Below are positions 23,150 to 36,200 of a stretch of 64,000 nucleotides of DNA, one piece after another (the stretch's first letter is position 1; each line of letters opens with the position of its first letter). This DNA is from Tubiluchus corallicola (Eukaryota > Priapulida > Priapulimorpha > Priapulimorphida > Tubiluchidae): NCBI GenBank assembly GCA_030141605.1, contig JAQGDQ010000108.1:370001-434000 (forward strand), read 5' to 3'. Position numbers and translations under genes: made by a program. The notes under the pieces are model-generated. The model saw nothing but the letters and a program-made list of their open reading frames with translations, made no database searches and was not told the origin of the DNA.

Positions 23150-25195
23150 GTTTTAAAACTATGCAACACAAACTGTAAAACGCATGTGCGTTATGAACTA
23201 CGTTTTAATATTAAACTAATGTAGACAAACATAAATGTAGGTTAATTTAGAGTACATCACTTTGTGAAGCCCACAGACTGACAAAAAGTCTTGAATATAT
23301 TTTGCAAAAACAAACAAGATAAAAAATAACAAATGAAACAAATGATGTTAATTTAATTTCTATAGACTTTTGTTATTTGCTACATTAATGTTGTGCTTAT
23401 GTTAACATTATGCTTTGTTATTAAAAATCGAGTTTAAGACTCCAAAAGCAGAGTAATTTAGAAAAACATTTAATAATTATTTTTGTTGTGAATACTCGTT
23501 AAATGACAAGTAGTTTAGAGAGAACGCTGGTGTTAGAGAGTTTTGTCATAGGTAATGTCAGTGTTTTGCATTATGATTAATAAAGCTATAGTCACAAAAT
23601 TCTTACAGTAAAAATATTGTAGAATAATATTACTTTAGGACACAGTAAAAATATTATACAATAATATTACTTTAAGAAAAATTTTGCTCAGATAAAGTTG
23701 ATTGTACTTGGAGTGGATGCTTACCGCTTGCCCACAAGATAGGTTATATTTTCTATACTTCTACATCAGGTATGGCCACTATCACACTTGCTAGGGTTTC
23801 CGAAGCTTCATAAACCAATAAACCTAATCCATAAGTACTGAATCGATGTCGCTGCTGTGATAGCGCCCGAATTTCGTGCCCTATCTGACGTACTACTGTC
23901 CAAGCTTGATCTTTTACTTTGAATGCCTGCGCAAGCCAAATAAACACTGGTTTACCTAACAATTACCTAGCAACTTTTTATACTTCTTTAAGAGATGAAG
24001 CAGTTTAATTTTGCATATATACAGTTGTGAAATCGGTACAGGTAACCTAGTTACGTTTAACACATACTCGCCTCTCGTTGGTTATTTTAAAAATGCATAA
24101 ATACAGGTGATTCCCACAGGTCGTGGAGAAGTGAATTTCTCGATCTAGCTAGACAGTTGATACTTGGTTTTGAGCGTATTGTTGCGTGTGGCAGGCACGT
24201 CTAAAGCCTGTCCACACTGCTCAGTTTGAACATCTCTTTAACGAGATTGAGATGCTTTGATTTATACTATTGTGGAACTTCCTCTGATGTTATAAGCGGA
24301 GTAGAAATGGCTTGTTAATATGGTCAATGGAATACGGAACCTAATCTAGACTTGTATTGGTGAGACTCCCAGCAAGTTGGCAGACGGAGTCAAGCAAGCT
24401 AGACTGTCGTATCACGAGGAAGCTGTAACTACCATGTCAGTGGTGAGGCGAAGAGGTGACGATCCATGAGATTAGCTGCCAGCAGCTGTCGGATCTTGGG
24501 GGAATGACACATGCAGATCAGGGCAAAAGACGGCAACCTTGTTAACCGTCAGTGACAACAGCATCACAGACAATCAAAATAAGACAATAAAGATTTCTTG
24601 CTATAAGTTTACTATCGATTATTATGTGTCTGTATTGGTACATGTATTCATTTATGTTAAGCTCATGCACAATTCTACCCAAGAAACACCTTCTTAGGGT
24701 CTGTACTTGATGACTGAAATCATTAATTGTCAGAATTGTTGAACCTTGTTTTTCAGAGATCATGCCAATGGGTAAAATGAATAATCATAATAAAAGTTTC
24801 GATTTTTATTGGGATATATACCTTATATGATAATTACATGTAACAGATATTTAACTGTAACGCAAATAACTGTTGAAAATCCATCAAGCGACCACCCTCA
24901 TCAAGCTCTTTAAATGATACTTCTGAGTTTTCCTATCATGTCAGATTCCAAGAAAGTGGTGGTTATTGGAATTATGGTGTTTCTACTGCTACCATCAGCA
25001 GATTCCATAGCTTTATGATAACATACAAATTTACAATATATTACATATAATACATTAGCATACACTGCTGGAAAGAAAAAACGGATATGAGAATTTGTTT
25101 CAGACTCCAACACTGAAACGATAATGCACTTTATGCGGCTGACATTTCTAAATGTTAAATGACATATTTAATTCGTTTCGTATTTTGCAGATGTC
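23150..25195. other. Intergenic spacer of unit A'; no gene supported
   Basis: Collinear with 7,085-9,385 of the left unit apart from small deletions. AATAAA occurs near 23,580 downstream of the oxidase. A 69-codon minus-strand frame at 23,753-23,962 has a left-unit partner but no start codon and no coding-type substitution pattern. Confidence 0.55.
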
Positions 25196-25212
25196 ATTTG
25201 AACAACCGGTAT

Positions 25213-26464
25213 AACATTCCACACGCAATGCGTTGGCTAGCTCTAACAGATCTTGCTGCTGAGCCTCATACACAATATATGACTTTAGCAGTCGTTTTAA
25301 CAGCATGTCATCTCTGTATAATAATCGACCACCAGTCTTCCATATGTCTAACTCATAGTTATACTCAGTGCACGGTGATGGGCAGCCGCATTTCTCTATG
25401 TCCAGTGTTTCATAAATACGTTCAAAAAGGCATGAACAAGCTAAAGACTCTGACTGATTAGGTGACCTAATACACGCATCCTTGCAAAATGGCACATCAT
25501 CTTTGCCAGTAATGTGTTTCACAAAACCACTGTGCTTTGGAAAATCGAAAAGTGTATATCCGCAGACTTCTAATGCAAAGCGAACCCAACAAGTCCACTG
25601 GCATTTAACCGTAGAATAGTCATAATTTTTTGCTGATGCATAAATGTCAAAATGTTCATATCTTTCTTTCATTGTCTCCTTTTCATACTCGATTCATGAG
25701 CCTCCATCTTTTTGTGACAAGCGAACTTGTGAAATGTTGTTTACTTGTACTTCGACTAGCTCGCCACCAGTTGTAAACTTCCAATCTGATCCAGCATACA
25801 GTTTAGGTGAATGAACATTAAAATAATAGCCAATCATAAAGTATTCATCATAGTTATGGCCTTGACGGTTTAGTGGTGGTAATGTTGCCAATAGAGCAAT
25901 TGGTGTTTCAAGTTTAATATGCATAATCAGGGGTAAATCCTTTGCTCTTACATATTTGTCACTAACCAAGTGCTTGTTTGACGGATAAGCAGTGATGCAG
26001 TTCAAACTATCATATACTGCACTCACTATTGAACAGTTCCCCTGTAAAAGAAATTGTTGACCAAACGAGCAGGTCACTTTGTTTCTAAAAGAATCGTTGC
26101 TGGCCACTGAATATCCTTGATTTCCAATGGATGCATTATTCATCGCCGATTCAACACTTTTCCCTTGTTGTACGATAAGCTCATCCAAAATTGGTAAAAT
26201 GTCAGCAACAAGTGCGCTATAACCTCTTGCATCGCACACCGATAGAGCTGGGTATTCTAGTAGCTCATTATGCACTGGGACCATCTTTATTTGTGTGGTT
26301 CTGCTCAGGTATTTGGACAATCTTATTCCAGCCGCGAGTAAAAAAGCGATACTAGCAGCAACGAATAAGAAGCCTCAAATTAAACGTGCAAATTGTGTTC
26401 TTGCACCACCAATGTTCCCAATGCCATGTGTAGCCGACTTCTGACTGAAATCTGTAAAAACTGA
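25213..26464 (-). pseudogene. Truncated DEG/ENaC copy inserted in unit A'
   Basis: A fragment matching about 27,385-28,625 of the neighbouring intact channel lacks the first two dozen residues and everything after the NALR region, including TM2. It has a TGA in place of the Cys codon in GGSC (around 25,694) and another TGA at the TM1 Trp (around 26,375). It shares right-unit-specific residues such as RGYSALVADILP, so it was copied from the A' channel after the unit duplication. There is no poly(A) tail; both edges run straight into sequence matching 9,385 and 9,430 of the left unit. This points to DNA-level insertion or gene-fragment duplication. Confidence 0.9.
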
Positions 26465-26939
26465 CTTTAGAAACACTATCATTAAGAAGTCTCATTTCGT
26501 TGATATATTTGTCCATTAGGCTTGACGAACACACTGAATGTCAATAAGCAGTTGAGCTTATAGCAGTCGAACTAATTAATAATAAGATGTAAACAGCGTA
26601 AACACTTTAATTCTTTCTTAACTATTCTATTTTAGACGTTACTTGAGTACAAACACGTAGAAGAACATTGTTGGCTGTAGGGAATGCAATCACATTATCA
26701 TGTGCTTGTCATGTACTCCATAACTTTGCTACATTCTGCTCCAAGCAAAAAGCATAGAACACTTAAAATAAAAGTCATACTCCCTCTATTCTACTAATAT
26801 CTATACTAATTAAAATGATTTAGCTATGCCTGATAATATATTGTAATACACAAAACAGTTTAAAAGTCAAATTGACAGCAAATTGTTACAGAAATGCACA
26901 CAATAAAAAGAAATAAAATTCAAAGTATTAATCAACTCT

Positions 26940-27050
26940 ATATAGTTATACAATATATATATACATATATATCTATATCTATATATATATATATCCGAGT
27001 CTCTGCTGCAGTTATATATACAATGTACGACATATAGTTATATAGCTATA
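26940..27050. repeat. AT-rich microsatellite downstream of the channel gene
   Basis: Runs of (TA)n and 'tatatatc' with palindromic stretches. The left unit has a related array at about 9,935-10,005, so it was present before the duplication and has since changed length. Confidence 0.8.
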
Positions 27051-27096
27051 TAGTTTTGTTTAGACTAATTAATCTTTGCATTGACATTAATATATT

Positions 27097-28692
27097 TCAC
27101 GTTGTGTTCACAACATTATTTAGCCTCTTAAAATACTGTTTAATTAATGTGAACAGAAACTCTATCCATTCACATACAGCAACAGCTGACAGACCAATGC
27201 AAAGTCCAGCTAATCCACCAACGTCTGATGCCCAATCTGTCAATGTGTAGTCAATACGCTCTTCAAGCTGTTCGGTAACTGCAGCAGAAACTCGGACTTT
27301 GATTGTGTTCCACTTCATAGGATAAATCATTTCTCTGAACTGCCTGTGTAAATTTGCCACAGTGCTGTCATTTTCATATCCCCATTCCGCACGCAATGCA
27401 TTGGCTAGCTCTAACAGATTTTGCTGCTGAGCCTCATACACAATATATGGCTTTAGCAGTCGTTTTGACAGCATGTCATCTCTGTATAATAATCGACCAC
27501 CAGTCTTCCATATGTCTAACTCATAGTTATACTCAGTGCAAGGTGATGGGCACCCACATTTCTCTATGTCCAGTGTGTTAGAAATACGTTCAAAAAGGCA
27601 TGAACAAGCTAAAGACTCTGACTGATTAGGTGACCTAATACACGCATCCCTGCAAAACGGCACATCATCTTTGCCAGTAATGTGTTTCACAAAACCACTG
27701 TGCTTTGGAAAACCAGAAAGTGTACATCCGCAGACTTCTAATGCAAAGCGAACCCGACAAGTCCACTGGCATTTTACCTTAGAATAATCATAATTTTTTG
27801 CTGATGCATAAATGTCAAAATGTTCATATCTTTCTTTCATTGTCTCCTTCTCATACTCGATACATGAGCCCCCATCTTTTTTTGACAAGCGAACTTGTGA
27901 AATGTTGTTTACTTGTACTTCGACTAGCTCGCCACCAGTTGTAAACTTCCAATCTGATCCAGCATACAGTTTAGGTGAATGAACATTAAAATAATAGCCA
28001 ATCATAACGTATTCATCATAGTCATGGCCTTGACGGTTTAGTGGTGGTAATGTTGCCAATAGAGCAATTGGTGTTTCAAGTTTAATACGCATAATCAGGG
28101 GTAAATCCTTTGCTCTTACATATTTGTCATTAACCAAGTGCGTGTTTGGCGGATAAGCAGTGATGCAGTTCAAAGTATCATATACTGCACTCACTATTGA
28201 ACAGTTCCCCTGTAAAAGAAATTGTTGACCAAACGAGCAGGTCACTTTGCTTCTAAAAGAATCGTTGCTGGCCACTGAATATCCTTGATTTCCAATGGAT
28301 GCAATATTCATAGCCGATTCAACACTTTTCCCTTGTTGTGCAATAAGCTCATCCAAAATTGGTAAAATGTCAGCAACAAGTGCGCTATAACCTCTTGCAT
28401 CGCACACCGATAGAGCTGGGTACTCTAGTAGCTCATTATGCACTGGGACCATCTTTATTTGTGTGGTTCTGCTCAGGTATTTGGACAACTGTATTCCAAC
28501 CGTGAGTAAAAAAGCGATGCTAGCAGCAACGAATAAGAAGCTCCAAATTAAACGTGCAAATTGTGTTCTTGCACCACCAATGTTCCCAATGCCATGTGTA
28601 GCCGACTTCTGACTGAAATCTGTAAGAACCTCCCGAAATGAGGAATGCGACCTTCCTGTATCAACTGGTTTTGACATTTTAGTTGTGAACAT
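27097..28692 (-). CDS. DEG/ENaC-family sodium channel subunit, intronless (right copy)
   Basis: 531 aa, same length and layout as the left copy. The start is ATG at 28,692, directly preceded by an in-frame TAG on the sense strand, which fixes the start region. It has the His-Gly gating motif (33-34), TM1 (SFLFVAASIAFLLTVGIQL), EYPALSVC, the cysteine-rich extracellular domain ending CGCPSPCTEYNYEL, and TM2 with SDVGGLAGLCIGLS carrying the G-x-S filter. Differences from the left copy are scattered and conservative and both frames are open, so both may be functional. Downstream (lower coordinates) it faces the truncated copy and the two oxidases. Confidence 0.93.
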   Translation of the reverse strand: MFTTKMSKPVDTGRSHSSFREVLTDFSQKSATHGIGNIGGARTQFARLIWSFLFVAASIAFLLTVGIQLSKYLSRTTQIKMVPVHNELLEYPALSVCDARGYSALVADILPILDELIAQQGKSVESAMNIASIGNQGYSVASNDSFRSKVTCSFGQQFLLQGNCSIVSAVYDTLNCITAYPPNTHLVNDKYVRAKDLPLIMRIKLETPIALLATLPPLNRQGHDYDEYVMIGYYFNVHSPKLYAGSDWKFTTGGELVEVQVNNISQVRLSKKDGGSCIEYEKETMKERYEHFDIYASAKNYDYSKVKCQWTCRVRFALEVCGCTLSGFPKHSGFVKHITGKDDVPFCRDACIRSPNQSESLACSCLFERISNTLDIEKCGCPSPCTEYNYELDIWKTGGRLLYRDDMLSKRLLKPYIVYEAQQQNLLELANALRAEWGYENDSTVANLHRQFREMIYPMKWNTIKVRVSAAVTEQLEERIDYTLTDWASDVGGLAGLCIGLSAVAVCEWIEFLFTLIKQYFKRLNNVVNTT

Positions 28693-30180
28693 CTAGTTTG
28701 TAGGAATGTTTGCGACAACTTAGAAAAAATTCCCCTAATTTCTCGCCTAAATAAATGACAAATTAATGATCATGGTCATTTGTCTTCACAAACAATAAGT
28801 AAGAAAATGAAATATTATCGACTGTTACTGTTTTTGCACAAGCAGACACTGCAGGCATTTACTAATTGCAACAATATTGCTGTCTTTCTCTATTTGTCAA
28901 TGGTGTATTTTATTTCCCTGCTTTATTCAACCGATAATGGCTCGGTGTTGTGAGCTCTCTAACGGCCGACTTCATTCAGTTGACATTATTTATTGCAGCA
29001 TAGTGTTTTCTGTTATCATATCTGAGTTTACAGAAGTGCCTGTAATGTATCCCTGCTGTTGTTACAAAAGTCAGCAAACCTGCATGCACGTTCAATAACA
29101 AGTGAAACCAGGTAAAAGCTTTATTTTCTATAATACTTTCATTCTGTGTTGTTTGCTGAAACATTGTTCGAGTCACTTTCTGTTGCCTAGTTACGATGCA
29201 GCTTGTTAATTTACATGCAAGCACTAATGGTGTACTATTAAGCATTTTCCTGGATAAATGGTATTTACCATTATAGTTTCATTTTGGTTTGCAGTCACTA
29301 ACAATGACCGCTTGAATGAAACCCACCCATAATGCTGAAGAAAGGGAAAAGTGTTGTCACTATGTTTAATTAACTCACTCACACAAAACCATGACAATGC
29401 CACATTCTAGATCAGTTACTTCTAATCTATTTTGTGAAAAATTATGGTATTAAACTCACTTAAACATGCCAAGGGATTCTCGCTCTGTTTGGGATCAACC
29501 CACTAAATTAAATGTACTTTTGCTAGAGCAGCTCATGCACTTGACTGGCCTAAGTAGTACTTTATCTCTTTGAATTTCTAGAAATGCATACTAGTGCTGT
29601 CCAGCAAAAGTGTTAACTTGGAGAAAACAATCCCATACAACACAACAAGGCGCCCCAGTCAGCAACAGTGACAAAAGTAATAACGAATCCTGTGTATTCG
29701 AAATTTAACAAAATACACACACCAGCCATACGTGTATTTATTTTTATCTGTAAATTCTCACAACTTTATTTCACCATTAAAAATTTACACATGTACTGCA
29801 AGATATTGATGAAATGAATAAAAACCTTAGGTTTGCATTAAAAACAAAATTTTATGACAGCTAATTTAACGTGATTTTCTTACGAACTTTTATGGCACTA
29901 AAACACTTCTACAGTTTCACAAGAAATGGAACATTTATGCACATCAGTAAGTATCAAACTTGGAATGTCTACAGCTTAATAATAACTAGAGCCCATTATA
30001 ACATTTTTTTCATCTGAATAGTGACAGATACAGTGAATCAAAAATTTCCACTAGGGTAAAGGCATCTTAAAACATACAGCGAACCACCGATAGGTCAATA
30101 ACAAATGTACAATCCTGCAAGTAGCCAATAATTTTCAGTATTGCAATATTCACAGTTCACATTCATACAATGTTCATAAT
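28693..30180. other. Channel 5' flank, end of unit A', then SR gene downstream region
   Basis: 28,693-29,233 matches the left unit (with the 2.55 kb deletion junction near 29,086). From 29,234 on the sequence is unique. No gene is seen; it separates the divergent-side flank of the channel from the 3' end of the SR gene. Confidence 0.5.
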
Positions 30181-30186
30181 TTTATT
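30181..30186 (-). terminator. Polyadenylation signal of the SR gene
   Basis: AATAAA on the minus strand, about 110 bases past the stop codon at 30,297-30,299. Confidence 0.55.
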
Positions 30187-30296
30187 TTGCGAATCTTTAG
30201 TAAAGCAAGCCATACACCATTTCTTTAAAAAATTAACTAACGCGTACTGTAATAATTAAGAACAAACCAAAGCTTAGAACGAATGTGCAGAAATTC

Positions 30297-33200
30297 TCAG
30301 TCATCTTTGCTTTCTTCCTGTTCATCTTTATCTTCTGCTTGCCCATTCACTTCAGCAGGGGGAGATTTTGAGTGGGATCTAGAGCGGGATCTCGATCTAG
30401 AACGCGACTTGGACTTTTCCTTGTCTTTGTCTTTGGCATTCTCGTTGTCTCCAGATTTCTCTTCGTCTTTTTCCTTGTCATCCTTGTCTTGAGATTTGCT
30501 ACGCGAACGAGACCTGACAGGGGAAGAGAAGAAGCATCAAACTACAAGAAGAGCAAATCTAATAATTACTGTCAAATTTTTGTGAAGATTTTTTTATAAA
30601 CATGGAGACGTAAGTTCATTCAGTGTAACACTCATAACTTTGTTTTCATCAGTGTAACATTCAAGAACAATTATATTACTGTCAGGTTTATAGCAAGTAT
30701 ATGCAAAATCGGCGATTTGGAAAATAAGTGCAGCAATACTAGCTAACTTGGTTCCCAATGATTACTAAAGTCATTACAATAAACCAAACAAAATCTGTGC
30801 AAAATGTACAACTAGATTGATTGAAGCTTAGAACTACTTCAGTAAACTAGTTAAATATTAAAATATAGCCTCTTGCTTCCAGTTTGTTAGTGCCGAATAA
30901 TAAAAAAAGTAAAAAATAGCAAAGAACATACAAATTCATGTAATCCGAGACTATGAAAAACATTCCTTACCTTGAACGAGATTTTGAACGAGAACCGCTG
31001 CGGGAACGAGATCTTGAACGACTGTGCGAACGAGAACGGGAATGGGAACGACGACTGCTACGCGGCTTGTCCTCAACAAGTTTAATCCTGCGTCCACTTA
31101 ACTCGTAATCGTCAAATTTCTCTATGGCATTCTTCATATCCGAATAGCTAGTGAATTCTACAACACTGAAAAACAACTTTCGCTAGATACAAACTAAAAA
31201 TGCCGAACCTTTCTAAAAAAAATAGATATTTGCCTAGAAACTTTCAAACAGTTTAATGCATAGCATCATTTCATTTTGCCTCAAACATGTATTAGTTCAG
31301 TGTAACTGAACCGTTTAACATTATGAAGGCTGTTTACTTTTCTCACTTCCCTAGAGTTGCTGTTTATTTGTAAATCTTCCCCAAATTTTCCTCCTGATCA
31401 GGATGGGATAGGTCCCCTCACATCCCCTTTACTACCATGACAAACTCTTGAGATGACTTCATCTCACTAATCGTAATACATCCATCGGGTTCTGGTGTCT
31501 GTCATTTGTCAACTACTAATGTTTACTGTTTTTATAATAAGCATTTTCACACTTCCGTTATGTGCATGTGCAGTGTAGACCAAAGGTTAAGCGAATCCAG
31601 CACATGGAGCTTAACTACAACAGTCGTGTGACCTTGTGCATGTAACTAAATGTAGGCGAAATGGGTGAAACACGTGGCTATTTTTATTGCATGCTACACT
31701 GTATAATTTTGAACTAACTAATAAGTTATTCTTCTCCGAAAGCATTTAGCAAAATAGCAGCGGCAATCCACGTAAAATGCAATACTTGAGTGAAAATAAC
31801 ACCAAGAACTGTTACTATTACAATAGCATTACTATTGGCTCAAGGCATTGTCAAGTGTAGACAAATGTATTGTTTGGTTCAGATATCGTTGTTAGGTTCA
31901 CTTAACCATTGACCTTTTCATGATCATCATCAATCGCTGGAACTACGAAAAGGCTTATTATGTACTTTGATTACAAATGGCTTTGTTAAATCAAGACAAG
32001 TAGAGATGAAAAATAGATACATATTTTTAAACAGAACTGAAATACCTTATCTGCCACTATAATCATCACCAGTGAAATACATTGAAATACAAAGCCATTG
32101 GACTGTCAGAAAGCCATGTGAAAAGAATGCAAACGCTTTGCAGTTTAATAAGAAAAAAGCTTGTTCCAAGCTAAAAATGAAAAATTTTTAAAAAGAAAGC
32201 CTACTTAATATCTATGTATAAAATGAACCCTCTCCTAATATGTAACACTACTTTTAATACTAGCTAGCTTTTGCTTATAATTTTACGTACAGATTTGCTT
32301 ACGTAACACATTGCCTATCTTTAATATATTTCTACTGTATGCCAAACTTTCCATTATTAGATTTAAACTTTTGTAGATGCTTCAAGGAAATAAACAGTAA
32401 GTCTTCAAAAACATTAGCATTGCACTTACGATGATAGCGGCGATATCTGAAACATTTTAGCTTTAATTAATGGCTTTGCTTTTTATAAAAACGGTTGATA
32501 TAAGCAGGTATGAGAATGACAAATTGCAAAAAACTCTGAAACAGGCCGGGGGTTTGGGGGGCCGGGTAGGCCACAGAGAACCTCTAAGTGGACTTAAAAT
32601 ACCAGTTACTTTGTTTCGTGCATAATTCAAAATATTCAACTATCAAGGATACATGATACCTAATTGTCTCTAAAACGCCTAAGTACTGGCCGCTCCTATG
32701 CAAAAGTATATAAAAACTGTCTGCAATTGACTCAAATAACTCTGCACAACTGATTCAATATTTTTATACATAGAGATATGCACGTGGTTACACTGATGTA
32801 CATGATGTAAACAAAGTGACAGCCTGCCAACTAGCGGTCAGCTTATGAAATAATGTACTGGGTCCGTAAAAATTTTCTCAACGAATTTACTCGATTGACA
32901 AAAATGGCACTACTGGTCTTGCAAAAACTCGGAATTCTCATCCCTGTATAAGAATTGCTAATTTCCTGACTTCCGATATGAATCAAAACAGTTACTAAAC
33001 AATGCCAAAGTGCCATACATACCCTTCGTTACGGCGGCCTTTATGAGCATCTGCATAAGTGACTTCTCCAGCTTTACGCATCAAGTCCTTCAAGTCCTGA
33101 TAACAACAAACACAAATGGGTGGACTACACTCATATTTTTCACAAGTGCTCAGCATCATTGAAAGTTTGTTAGATACAGCTAATTTCATTCTAAATTAGA

Positions 33201-36200
33201 GCACAATTCCAGTCATGGAATTTCCCACAAATGTTAGTTATAATAAAAATACCGAGCAGAGACGAGTCATGCACCTGAACAGGGATTTGTCGGTTTCTGT
33301 TGCTACTATCGTCAGTTGAGCAGTTCAAATTAACAGTTTGCCTTTTTTAAAGAATGAATTTGTATATTTGTCAATCATAAAGTGAACCTTGATTCATCCA
33401 TCACTTAATTCTTGAGTAAGATGACTACTATTAGTGGACTGATTAAAGCATTTACCGCAGTGTGCCATAATTTGTCAAGTTACAAGACACTTTCGGTGTT
33501 TTAACTCCTCGGCATACGTTATGCAGTATTAAAAACGTGTAAAATCAGGAAATTTCAGATTAGAATGCAAATACTGTATGCACTGAAGCACTAAAAAAAT
33601 TTTGTGTTTACAAAAATATTAAATGTAGGCTCAATTTATGAATAACGTTGTGCATGAACACTAAAAAGATAGCCAAGATTACCTCAAGATTTATACAATT
33701 GATGGGAGACCTAGCAATGCCAACACGGTACACGGCCACACGGTTATAACAGCCACTAGGGGCACCTGGATGCGCCAGGATATGTGGAGTAGCACCAATG
33801 CGTCTGCCTGCCATTTGGTAGTTTTTGACACGGATTCTCCAGCATGTAATTCCAGAAATGTACATAGACGTACAGAATGGATGATAAAACAACACATAGG
33901 AATTCAATGGTTGGGTTAACTTCAGTAAGAAAAGCTTCGAGGACAAGACAACTGAAATACCGGTGCAAAAGGAGAAACAAAAAAGATACATAAAAAACAA
34001 ACAAGGCTACGCAAAAACAGCAATTTTTACCAACTACAGAAAGCTAAAGCAACAAATGCAAACGAAGTAACCAACATTAACACACAATCATACGAACAAA
34101 AAGTATTGGGCACACTTAAACACAGAAACTCGACAAATATATCACAGCAGAAACATTGCTGTACAAGATCAATAATATCAATGAAATTTTTTAGCATTGA
34201 CTTATCAACTGTTCACAGAACATAAGATACGTCAATGGATTCCAAAAAGTAAAATTTCAAATTTGTCCTGCTGAAGCAATCACCACATAGTGCGATTACT
34301 CGAGCCTGGACAAAAAGCATGATGATCTACGTCAAGATATGTTGCGCCGCCTAGTGTCCACCCTCACTGCGCTTCAGCTCGGTAGTGAAAAGCCGCTTGT
34401 GGTTGCCAAGTGTAGCAACTTCAGATGTGGACTTGCCAGGGAGACCACACGATGCTGACGTGTTGATAATGGTTGTGGGTGATTCAAATGGGCCCTGTCC
34501 AGCCCATTTGCCTAATCTGGCCCCTAAATGGTACCCGTGCTATGACCACTTTAACCACCAGCCAAAGGCGGAACCTACAGAATTTACACGACGCCTTGAA
34601 AAATTAGTGCTGCATTTTAATAAATCTAACAGAAAGCCACAACAAACATACACTATCCAGTGTTCTAGCTATAGTGGTCTCTTACAAAATACTGAAAGGA
34701 CAAATTGAATTTCTTCGAACTGAAAAAACTTTATAAAATCGTTTTGTAAATGCAACAGGATTTCTTCGTCACAGCCAAACTTATTGCACAGACTGTCGCA
34801 TCAGTCAGTCAATAATCTCCCAGTCAGCAACAGGCCATCAAAATTATGGACAATCAGACCGAAATATTCATAATGCATAATATCCCTAGACATTTACAGA
34901 AGTAGAAAATTAGCACGAGGCAAAGCCAGCATTACTCCACATTAATTTCATCAAATCCGTGAAACAAATACTACACAATTTAAAAAAAATTGTATCAATA
35001 GCTAGAACACTGTTTTTAAGGTAACACGTATGCCACATATTATCAATGCCTAAGTACTGGACAGCAGTCCTACTGCAGCACAACTTAAATTAATTTGTTG
35101 TAATACTGGACCACCGGGTGCACCAAAACAAAATGTAGGGGTTACATTAAAACAACAAATATTTATTGTTGTTTCAGACAAAAGTAATTATATGATTCTC
35201 CCCACTAGAAGTCACAAAGATTTTTGAAAGCCCTTTGATTTCAAGAGAACCTTCAAGCAAGAAGAAGCTTACCGTCTCGCAAAAATTAAGCGGTAACCAA
35301 CATGTTATAAGTCTAAAGCAAGTGTGAGATGGATATGTTCTGAACTTTGGGAATTTAAAAATAAGTTCCATTTGAAAAAAATGGGTTTTTCAGACAGACC
35401 TCAAGAAAAAGTAGTCAGAAACTCAAAAATGTGCATAACTTTAATAACAGATTACAGCAAAAAGACTAATTTATAAAAATGCAATTTATTTTTGTGTCAG
35501 GTGAAGTCACGTGTACCACTGAGCGGAATCACAATGAACGAAAAATGGTTAAAAAAGGTTTCAATTTTGCATGCAGTTGTTAAAGATAATGAAAAAATAA
35601 ATCTCTTATGTTCAACAATTAAGAAGGACATCAGATTATCTAATCTTTCATTTATAATATTTTTTTCAATTTAAAAGATTTATTTTGCGCTAAAGTATCT
35701 TGTTCTTTAATAAATTTAATACTCACCCCAATGATTTAGGATGTGTTGTAAAAATAAATTTTTATTTAAAAAAAAATTAACTCTCTGAAATATGACATAT
35801 AAATGCTAAAGTTTAGAAGGGCTTTTGAACAGCTGCATATAACAGTAAACCATACTCCAAATATGAAGCACATTTCAAAATGAAACCACTCAATAGCATA
35901 TTTTCATACCTGCCAACTAACGCGACTGGATAAATTTTCAACTATGAGTCTGTAGTCTGTCCTTTGTGGTGGACCATAACGACTGAAACAGAGACGAAAA
36001 GTGTCATTTAGCATGTTGACAACATGGCATAAGCGTAATTAGAATGGAACAATCTGCAAAAATATGAATGATTGGCTTTTGCCAACTCAAGAATTAATTA
36101 GACCTCATAAATAATGCGTCAGTGCCTTTCCTTACTAAGACTTCATTTTAATGGTGAATTTTTGACCTAGAATTGCTAAAAGTCATATTCAAAAGTTTGG

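Larger units (their letters stand above)
20323..29233 (+). repeat. Duplicated unit A' (intact oxidase pair + DEG/ENaC)
   Basis: This is the right-hand counterpart of 4,371-14,748. It differs structurally in two places. A truncated channel copy is inserted at about 25,213-26,464, replacing about 45 bases. A 2,551-base segment (12,037-14,587 of the left unit) is absent at the junction near 29,086. Both oxidases and the main channel remain intact here, so this looks like the functional unit. Confidence 0.9.

Noticed and set aside
33608-34000. Minus-strand frame in SR intron 4 that looks exon-like before a GTAATC
   Set aside because: The duplicate at 1,075-1,434 has indels that shift the frame and about 7% divergence, so there is no sign of coding constraint.
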